Shown here: piece by piece, positions 7,451 through 12,360 of the stretch | Layout of the letters: each line of letters opens with the position of its first letter | Position numbering within the stretch: position 1 is the first letter of the stretch | NCBI GenBank assembly: GCA_049651845.1 | Contig: JBASCW010000150.1 | Location: forward strand, 1 to 12,360 | Length of the DNA stretch: 12,360 nt | From: RBG-16-66-20 sp049651845 | Lineage (GTDB): Bacteria > Pseudomonadota > Gammaproteobacteria > Burkholderiales > SG8-39 | Direction of reading: 5' to 3' | Position numbers and translations under genes: made by a program | Notes under the pieces: model-generated | Told to the model about the DNA's origin: nothing | Seen by the model: only the letters and a program-made list of their open reading frames with translations | Database searches by the model: none

Positions 7451-7526
7451 CTAGCGGCGTACTTTAGCGTCTTGAATGACCGCTTTCGGCCTGGAGCCGA
7501 CACTCGCGTAGCACTAGCATCAAAGC
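7451..7526. other. Convergent intergenic spacer, no clear terminator
   Basis: These 76 bp separate two convergent operons. A palindrome GCTAGCTAGC (7446-7455) overlaps the TAG stop of the GT4 gene. A 5-bp stem TCGGC/GCCGA with a 5-nt loop lies at 7486-7500 but has no T-run, so it is at best a weak terminator. GAATGACCGCTTTCGGCC at 7474-7491 reminds me of a degenerate motif in proteobacterial intergenic spacers; this is from memory only. Confidence 0.4.
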
Positions 7527-8510
7527 TCAGCGGCGGCGTTTGACCGTCAACTGCAGCGCCTTGCTAAGCGCGCTCGTAATGAAGCGAATAACCAACCCCT
7601 TCCAGTTCTTCAGTTTCGATGGAAGTGAGCCAAGATTCTTTTCGTAAGCAGATACAAACTCGGCCAATCCTTCCGCTTCCAAGCCGGCCAATGTCGATAT
7701 GTAATTCTTGTCGGCCGGCAGATGCAATAGAAAACAATGATTGAAGTATGCAAATGGTTTCTGGGGATGCCTGACGCGTGTATTCCAGTATCTTCCGACA
7801 ATGAAAAGATTCCCTGCGTCGGCAATATATATTCCCTGCCTTTTCAATCTCTCCAGAGCCGATGATGTGACAGCTTCGTCGCCGACGTGATGCATAGAAG
7901 GAACATTGGCAATGTAATTCTCGTAAACATCATCAATCTCGTTCACCAGTTTCTTGAAGAATTCCGGGGTTCCGGAAACAAACTCTCCGCCCGACCATCG
8001 CCCTTCGCTCGCCAGCCCGCCTATAGTTGACAGATCTCGAATGATCACATCATGCCCATAAGCCGGGATGACTTGATCTGATATGTCGTAACACAACGGG
8101 ATTCTGGCCTTGATGAGATTGTGCAAACAGGTCGGAACATCGTTTATGCACACCATGTCTAGATCGCAAAGTGCGTAATATGAACCCTCTAAGGATGCCA
8201 AATACCTGAAGGCGTCTATTTTGTGATGTGCCGAAAAAAATCTTATGCCGGAAGGAACCTTTGTAAGGAACGGAATCTCGATGATCTCTAGCGAAAAGCC
8301 ATCGTCCGCCGTTGATGCACACTTTTCGATAAGAAGTCTGTCGTTAGTAAGAAGCCCAAATGCGACGCCGCGAAGAGAAAGCGATTTTGCAAGGACTCTT
8401 GCATTATTGACATAAACCGACACTTGCTCTCGGAAGTCTCTCGTCGAGAGATTGACTGCGGTTTTCTGATTTTCAGCCAAGTGCAATAGGCCAAATACTT
8501 TCATGTTCAT
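7527..8510 (-). CDS. Putative GT-A-fold glycosyltransferase, low-GC, probably acquired
   Basis: A 327-aa protein that I do not recognise by name. Sequence marks fit a metal-dependent GT-A glycosyltransferase. HHKIDAFRYLASLEG precedes YYALCDLDMVCIND, giving a DxD motif at D116-D118 after a hydrophobic strand. GGEFVSGTPEFF (174-185), MHHVGDEAVTSSAL (E212 a possible catalytic acid or base) and FLLHLPADKNY (260-270) resemble the closing metal and donor-binding histidine loop in GT8-like enzymes. The C-terminus is basic and amphipathic (after about 300, ending KRRR), suiting membrane association. ATG at 8510 is chosen because GAGGA lies 8 nt upstream; the Met at codon 3 is less well placed. Sampled lines have 43-45% GC against about 73% in neighbours, and codon use differs completely, so horizontal transfer into the end of the minus-strand operon is likely. 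It begins 35 bp after the GT2 gene. The gene is certain, the fold is probable, and the substrate is unknown. Confidence 0.75.
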   Translation of the reverse strand: MNMKVFGLLHLAENQKTAVNLSTRDFREQVSVYVNNARVLAKSLSLRGVAFGLLTNDRLLIEKCASTADDGFSLEIIEIPFLTKVPSGIRFFSAHHKIDAFRYLASLEGSYYALCDLDMVCINDVPTCLHNLIKARIPLCYDISDQVIPAYGHDVIIRDLSTIGGLASEGRWSGGEFVSGTPEFFKKLVNEIDDVYENYIANVPSMHHVGDEAVTSSALERLKRQGIYIADAGNLFIVGRYWNTRVRHPQKPFAYFNHCFLLHLPADKNYISTLAGLEAEGLAEFVSAYEKNLGSLPSKLKNWKGLVIRFITSALSKALQLTVKRRR

Positions 8511-8518
8511 GCCGTGGT

Positions 8519-8523
8519 TCCTC
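8519..8523 (-). promoter_or_regulatory. Shine-Dalgarno GAGGA for the low-GC gene
   Basis: GAGGA on the minus strand sits 8 nt before the ATG at 8510, inside the 35-bp gap after the GT2 gene. It supports this start over the Met two codons later. Confidence 0.55.
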
Positions 8524-8545
8524 GTGCTGGCGGATTGGCCGTCCG

Positions 8546-9718
8546 CTACTTCCGCCGCAGGCCGAGCACGCCGAGGAAGAGGCTGGAAAAGACGAACTGC
8601 AGGCCCACGATCATCGCGGTTGCCGAGGGCGCGACCACGCGCAGCGAGACTTCCGGGTTGAGGGCGCCATACGAGGCGAGGCTCCAGAGGCCGAGCGCGT
8701 AGGCGCCGCCCGCGAGGCCCGCGAGGAGCAGCAGCACCCCGGCGGCCATGCCGACTTCCACGTTGAGCAGCGAGGTGAGGTGGCTCACGCGTTCGTCCGG
8801 CGGCAGCAGCCGCGCGTTGATGGCGAACACCTTGGCGAAGATGGCGAAGGTCACCGCCTGGAAGCCGCAGACGATCGCCGCGGAACTGAACACCAGCGTA
8901 TTGACGCCCAGGCCCAGGCCGAACAGCACGCGCGGGCCGGGCAGCAGCCAGAGCATCGAGGCGAGGCCCGCGAACATGAGCGCCGCGCCCGGGTAGAGGA
9001 ACAGCCAGCGGGGGCTGAGCAGCAGCAGGAACCGCAGGTGGCGCCAGCCGTCGCGGAACGAGCGCAGGTGGGGCGGCCGGCTGCGGCCGTCCGGCGACAG
9101 CGTCGCGGGCACCTCGGCGATGCGCAGCCCGTCCACCGTGGCGCGCACCACCATCTCGCTTGCGAACTCCATGCCGTCGGTGGCGAGGCCGAGGTTGCGG
9201 ATCGCCTCGGCGCGAAAGCCGCGCAGCCCGCAGTGGAAGTCGCCGACCGGGCTGCGAAAGAACAAACGGCCTATGCCCGTAAGCACCGGGTTTCCCAGAT
9301 AGCGGTGCAGCGCAGGCATGGCGTTGGGCGCGATGCCGCCGAGAAAGCGGTTGCCCATCACCAGGTCCGCGCCGCCGCGCAGCGCCGCGAGGAAGGGGTC
9401 GAGCGCGCCGAAGTCGTAGCTGTCGTCGGCGTCGCCCATCACGACGTAGCGCCCGCGCGCGTCGGCGATGCCGGCGCGCAGCGCGCTGCCGTAGCCCTTT
9501 CTCTGCTCGCGCACGACGCGCGCGCCGGCCCGCTCGGCGATCGCCTGCGAGCCGTCGCTGCTGCCGTTGTCGGCCACCAGCACCTCGCCCGCGACGCCGC
9601 TGCGCTCCAGCCACGCGCGCGCCTTGGCGATGCAGCGCTCGAGCGTCTCGGCCTCGTTCAGGCACGGCATCAGGATCGTGAGCTCGCAATCCGCCGTGCG
9701 CGCGGTCACCTGGTCCAC
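8546..9718 (-). CDS. GT2 polyprenyl-phosphate-type glycosyltransferase with C-terminal membrane segments
   Basis: A 390-aa protein. The N-terminal GT2 domain opens with LTILMPCLNEAETLERCI, has VLVADNGSSDGS (D50), then YVVMGDADDSYDF with the DxD-type metal motif at 96-98. DFHCGLRGFRAEAI and DGMEFASEMVVRA follow, typical of dolichyl/undecaprenyl-phosphate glycosyltransferases. After RSFRDGWRHLRFLLL come about four hydrophobic helices (about 225-390) that anchor it in the inner membrane. Such enzymes move a sugar from UDP- or GDP-sugar onto undecaprenyl phosphate, making the donor used by GT-C enzymes. The start is GTG at 9718-9716, 13 nt inside the end of the upstream membrane gene, implying translational coupling. 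Longer reading frames on this strand through 9725 are in another frame and do not give GT2 sequence. It is the likely source of lipid-linked sugar for one of the two GT-C proteins here. Family sure; sugar unknown. Confidence 0.92.
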   Translation of the reverse strand: MDQVTARTADCELTILMPCLNEAETLERCIAKARAWLERSGVAGEVLVADNGSSDGSQAIAERAGARVVREQRKGYGSALRAGIADARGRYVVMGDADDSYDFGALDPFLAALRGGADLVMGNRFLGGIAPNAMPALHRYLGNPVLTGIGRLFFRSPVGDFHCGLRGFRAEAIRNLGLATDGMEFASEMVVRATVDGLRIAEVPATLSPDGRSRPPHLRSFRDGWRHLRFLLLLSPRWLFLYPGAALMFAGLASMLWLLPGPRVLFGLGLGVNTLVFSSAAIVCGFQAVTFAIFAKVFAINARLLPPDERVSHLTSLLNVEVGMAAGVLLLLAGLAGGAYALGLWSLASYGALNPEVSLRVVAPSATAMIVGLQFVFSSLFLGVLGLRRK

Positions 9719-11367
9719 AGCTCACCCCATTTCCCGTCGGCGCGCCTAGTGTAATCGGGGAAGCGCCGCGCCATCAGCGCGGCGGCCGCCGCCGGCCCGT
9801 CGTAGGCGAGCACGATGCGCCCGCCGCGCAGGAGCGGATCGTTCTGATGCATGTCGCGCGTGTAGGCGCCCGCCGTGAGGTTGAGAAATACCACTTCCGG
9901 CCTGCCCGGATCCGCGGCGCGTGCGAGTGGCGGCACCTGCGCGAGGTGCTTGCCGATGAAGGAATCGGCCTGCGCCACGCGAAGGCCGTTGGCCAGCACC
10001 AGCGACAGCGCCAGCGCCCAGCCGGCGAAGTTGCGTGTTTCTGCGTCGTCCATGCGCGCGAGCGCGAGCCCGGCAAGCACGGGCAGCACGAACCACGCCG
10101 AGTGCAGGTAGCGGAAGCCCCAGCCGTGGCCCTGGTCGAAGCGCACGACGAAATAGGCCGCAAACGTGATCGCGAGCGCCGCGGCGAGCGTCCTGACCGC
10201 GGGCTGCGCGCGCGCCGTCGCGAAACCGTAGGCGGCGAGCACCATCAGGCCGGCCGAGCCCCAGGTCCAGACCTTGGACAGACCGGCGATGCGCGCTTCG
10301 ATGATTCTTGCGCCGGGCAGCGCGAGCGCGCCCGCGGCGCCCGTACCCAGGCGCTCGGCCGGGGTGCCCGCCGCCTGCCGTGCCGCCTCGCCCGAATGCG
10401 CGAGCACCTCCACCAGATGCTGCTGCCATCCCCAGCCGAGCAGGGCCACGAGCGGCAGGTAGCCGGCGGCGAGCGACGCGAAGACGGCGAGCGGCGCGCG
10501 CCGCAGCGCGAGCCAGGCAACGAACGCCGCCCCGAACAGCAGGTGCGGCGCCGGGTTGTGCAGCGTGAGCGCGATCGATCCCACCAGGCCCGCGAGCGCG
10601 GCGCGCGCCGGCGTCGGCTGCAGGAGCAGCAGCGCGAACACCACGTTGCACAGCAGGTGCGCGGGCATCGCGTAGTAGGAGAGCGCCGAGACCACGAACA
10701 CGGGCGAGGCGAGCGTGAGCAGCAGCGCCCAGCCGGCGGCCTCGCGCGAGCCGGTGACCGCGAGCGCGAGCCGGTGCACCGCGGGCAGCGAGAGCGCGCT
10801 GACCAGCGCATTGGCGGCCCAGGGCGCGCCGAGCCAGGCGAACGGCGTCACGAACAGCGCGAAACCCGGGTAGTAGCTGCCGGTGATCAGGCCCGCCGGT
10901 CGCGACGCGACGAAGAAGAAGCCCGGCGGAAAGCGCGGCATCAGCTCGTTCATGAGCTCGGGCGGGAACTGGCCGTCCAGCCGGCCCGCCGCGAAAGCCT
11001 GGGCCTGGAACCAGACCACGTACTCGTCCATGGACAGGGGATAGCCGCGATACACCGTCGCGGCGCCCGCGGCGAGCAGCGGAAACGCGATCGCCGCCAC
11101 GCGCCAGGGATGATCCGCGGCGAAGCGCACCAGGCCGGTCACCGCATCCTGGCGGCGCAGCAGGAACGCGAGCACCACGATCGCGCCGAGCAGCAGGTTG
11201 CCGTGCGCGTCGTAGGCGGTGAGCAGGTACCAGAATATCGGGCTGAAGCCGTGCGGGTTCGGCGCGGCGCGCGCGAGCACCAGCTGCACGAGCGCGGTGC
11301 CGAGCGCGCACCAAAGCAGCAGGGCGAGGGCAGGCGGAATCCGCCTCGCGGCCACATTCAGTACCAT
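9706..11367 (-). CDS. Multi-pass membrane protein, putative GT-C glycosyltransferase
   Basis: A 553-aa integral membrane protein with about 10-12 hydrophobic segments. The first is at about 12-31, followed by others such as NLLLGAIVVLAFLL and WRVAAIAFPLLAAGAA. The loop GYPLSMDEYVVWFQAQAFAAG carries an acidic pair D114-E115, in the place where GT-C (PMT/ArnT-like) proteins keep a catalytic or metal-binding acid after an early membrane helix. A soluble tail from about residue 475 (PEVVFLNLTAGAYTRDMHQNDPLL) closes the protein. It probably uses a polyprenyl-phosphate sugar on the periplasmic side; the GT2 gene that overlaps its 3' end would be a natural donor supplier. ATG at 11367 is chosen because it is the last Met before the first membrane helix and avoids overlap with the divergent gene. 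No good Shine-Dalgarno is visible, so GTG at 11355 remains possible. The frame stays open to 11853 but there it lies opposite the GT4 gene. Membrane protein certain, GT-C assignment probable. Confidence 0.82.
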   Translation of the reverse strand: MVLNVAARRIPPALALLLWCALGTALVQLVLARAAPNPHGFSPIFWYLLTAYDAHGNLLLGAIVVLAFLLRRQDAVTGLVRFAADHPWRVAAIAFPLLAAGAATVYRGYPLSMDEYVVWFQAQAFAAGRLDGQFPPELMNELMPRFPPGFFFVASRPAGLITGSYYPGFALFVTPFAWLGAPWAANALVSALSLPAVHRLALAVTGSREAAGWALLLTLASPVFVVSALSYYAMPAHLLCNVVFALLLLQPTPARAALAGLVGSIALTLHNPAPHLLFGAAFVAWLALRRAPLAVFASLAAGYLPLVALLGWGWQQHLVEVLAHSGEAARQAAGTPAERLGTGAAGALALPGARIIEARIAGLSKVWTWGSAGLMVLAAYGFATARAQPAVRTLAAALAITFAAYFVVRFDQGHGWGFRYLHSAWFVLPVLAGLALARMDDAETRNFAGWALALSLVLANGLRVAQADSFIGKHLAQVPPLARAADPGRPEVVFLNLTAGAYTRDMHQNDPLLRGGRIVLAYDGPAAAAALMARRFPDYTRRADGKWGELWTR

Positions 11368-11379
11368 AGGCGCAGTATG
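11362..11379. promoter_or_regulatory. Possible overlapping divergent promoter elements at a 9-bp gap
   Basis: Start codons at 11367 (minus) and 11377 (plus) are 9 bp apart. TACCAT (11362-11367, plus) and CATACT (11379-11374, minus) resemble -10 boxes. No convincing -35 box is seen for either. A -10 at either place would give a very short leader or a leaderless mRNA. This is tentative. Confidence 0.2.
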
Positions 11380-12360
11380 AGTGAAGAACTGCCCGGCCGC
11401 ATTGCAGTAGTGCACGACTGGCTGCTCGACTTCGCGGGCTCCGAGAGCGTGCTCGCCGAGATCCTGCGCTGCCTGCCGCAGGCGGACCTGTACACGCTGG
11501 TGGACCACATGCCGGCGAGCGAGCGCGCGCCGCTCGGCGGCCGGCCGGCGCGCACGAGCTTCCTGCAGGGCATGCCCGGTGTCGCGCGCCACCTGAGGTG
11601 GTACCTGCCGCTGATGCCGGTGGCGATCGAGCAGCTGGACGTCACGGGCTACGACCTCGTGGTCTCGAGCAGCCACGCGGTCGCGAAGGGCGTGATCGTG
11701 CACCCGGATGCGCTGCACCTGAGCTACGTGCACTCGCCGATGCGCTACGCCTGGGACCGCCAGTCGGACTACCTGCGCGCCGAGGGCGCCGAGCGCGGCC
11801 TGAAGAGCGCGCTGATGCGCTACCTGCTGCATCGCCTGCGCATCTGGGACCATCGCAGCGCGGCTGGCGTCGACCAGTTCGCCGCGAACTCGGCGTTCGT
11901 CGCGCGGCGCATCGCCAAGTGCTACCGGCGCGAGGCCGAGGTGATCGCACCGCCGGTGGACACCGAGTACTTCACGCCCGGCGGCGCGCGGTCCGACAAC
12001 TACCTCGCGGTCTCGCGCCTGGTGGGCTACAAGCGCGTGGACCTGCTCGTCGAGGCGTTCCGCGACCTGCCGGACCGGCGCCTGGTGATCGTCGGCGACG
12101 GGCCGGAGCTGCGTCGCCTGCGCGCCTCGGCCGGCCCGAATGTCGAGTTCGCCGGGCGCCTGGAGCGCGCGGCGCTGCGCGAGCGCCTGCGGCGCGCGCG
12201 CGCGTTCCTGTTCGCCGCGGTCGAGGACTTCGGCATTGCGCCGGTCGAGGCGATGGCCTGCGGCACGCCGGTGATCGCCTTCGGCCGCGGCGGCGCGGCC
12301 GAGACGGTGGCCGGGCTGGACGCGCCCGCGCCCACGGGCGTGCTGTTCGCGGAGCAGAGC
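11377..12360 (+). CDS. WbaZ-like glycosyltransferase family 4 (runs off right edge)
   Basis: 328 codons are open to the window edge with no stop. The N-terminal RIAVVHDWLLDFAGSESVL matches the opening of WbaZ-like mannosyltransferases, where GGAE is usual; here it is AGSE (20-23). LADLYTLVDHMP-like spacing, SFLQGMPGVARHLRWYLP, LMPVAIEQLDVTGYDLV, VSSSHAVAKGVI and SYVHSPMRYAWD (116-127) are signature stretches of that group. The donor domain includes YLAVSRLVGYKRVD and the EX7E motif E283-DFGIAPV-E291 followed by AMACGTPVIAFG. It is a cytoplasmic enzyme expected to add a sugar, often mannose, from a nucleotide donor to a lipid-linked O-antigen or exopolysaccharide intermediate. Typical length is 360-400 aa, so 40-70 residues are probably missing. 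It diverges from the membrane gene at 11367 and may head a further plus-strand operon. Confident on family; the acceptor is unknown. Confidence 0.92.
   Translation, partial: MSEELPGRIAVVHDWLLDFAGSESVLAEILRCLPQADLYTLVDHMPASERAPLGGRPARTSFLQGMPGVARHLRWYLPLMPVAIEQLDVTGYDLVVSSSHAVAKGVIVHPDALHLSYVHSPMRYAWDRQSDYLRAEGAERGLKSALMRYLLHRLRIWDHRSAAGVDQFAANSAFVARRIAKCYRREAEVIAPPVDTEYFTPGGARSDNYLAVSRLVGYKRVDLLVEAFRDLPDRRLVIVGDGPELRRLRASAGPNVEFAGRLERAALRERLRRARAFLFAAVEDFGIAPVEAMACGTPVIAFGRGGAAETVAGLDAPAPTGVLFAEQS

Noticed and set aside
7486..7500. Rho-independent terminator between the convergent operons
   Set aside because: The stem is only 5 bp (TCGGC/GCCGA) with no T-run on either side.
8511..9725. Upstream extension of the low-GC gene's reading frame
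   Set aside because: It runs across the GT2 gene in another frame, with an R/A/G-rich translation. The GC drop and the Shine-Dalgarno both point to the start at 8510.
11368..11853. N-terminal extension of the minus-strand membrane protein
   Set aside because: The extra residues are arginine/glutamine-rich antisense of the WbaZ-like GT4, which has strong motifs. The membrane protein begins sensibly at 11367.

Overview
The window is about 70% GC over most of its length and is densely coded, with 4-bp start/stop overlaps, many GTG starts and one TTG start. This style, the families present, and the SPINDLY-type O-GlcNAc-transferase-like protein fused to a methyltransferase suggest a Gram-negative bacterium, most likely a high-GC proteobacterium (perhaps a betaproteobacterium). 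That placement rests on family knowledge and composition only. Almost every gene belongs to cell-surface glycan or glycoconjugate assembly. I see no tRNA, rRNA, CRISPR array, transposase or integrase.

Layout: (1) A TPR-repeat protein on the minus strand (1-402) runs off the left edge. (2) A divergent block on the plus strand, 450-7450, looks like one five-gene operon: TPR/GT41-like transferase with a C-terminal methyltransferase, GT-C-type membrane glycosyltransferase, GtrA-family membrane protein, FAD-dependent oxidoreductase of the UDP-galactopyranose-mutase/amine-oxidase superfamily, and a GT4 glycosyltransferase. (3) A convergent minus-strand block, read from 11367 down to 7527, holds a second multi-pass GT-C-like membrane protein, a GT2 polyprenyl-phosphate-type glycosyltransferase with membrane segments, and a low-GC putative GT-A glycosyltransferase that looks recently acquired. 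(4) A WbaZ-like GT4 glycosyltransferase starts at 11377 on the plus strand, diverging from the membrane gene with 9 bp between start codons, and runs off the right edge.

How they may work together (inference): a GT2 enzyme of this type loads a sugar onto undecaprenyl phosphate at the inner face of the membrane. GtrA-type proteins are associated with moving the lipid-linked sugar across, and GT-C enzymes transfer it on the periplasmic face. All three parts of such a gtr-like system are present, but split over two convergent operons. The two GT4 enzymes and the GT-A-like protein would build the acceptor glycan in the cytoplasm. The TPR/GT41 proteins could glycosylate cytoplasmic or exported proteins.

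Two compositional anomalies stand out. One is the whole gene at 7527-8510 (about 45% GC in sampled lines against about 73% nearby). The other is an 80-bp AT-rich patch (3341-3420, about 38% GC) inside an otherwise GC-rich, intact membrane glycosyltransferase gene.
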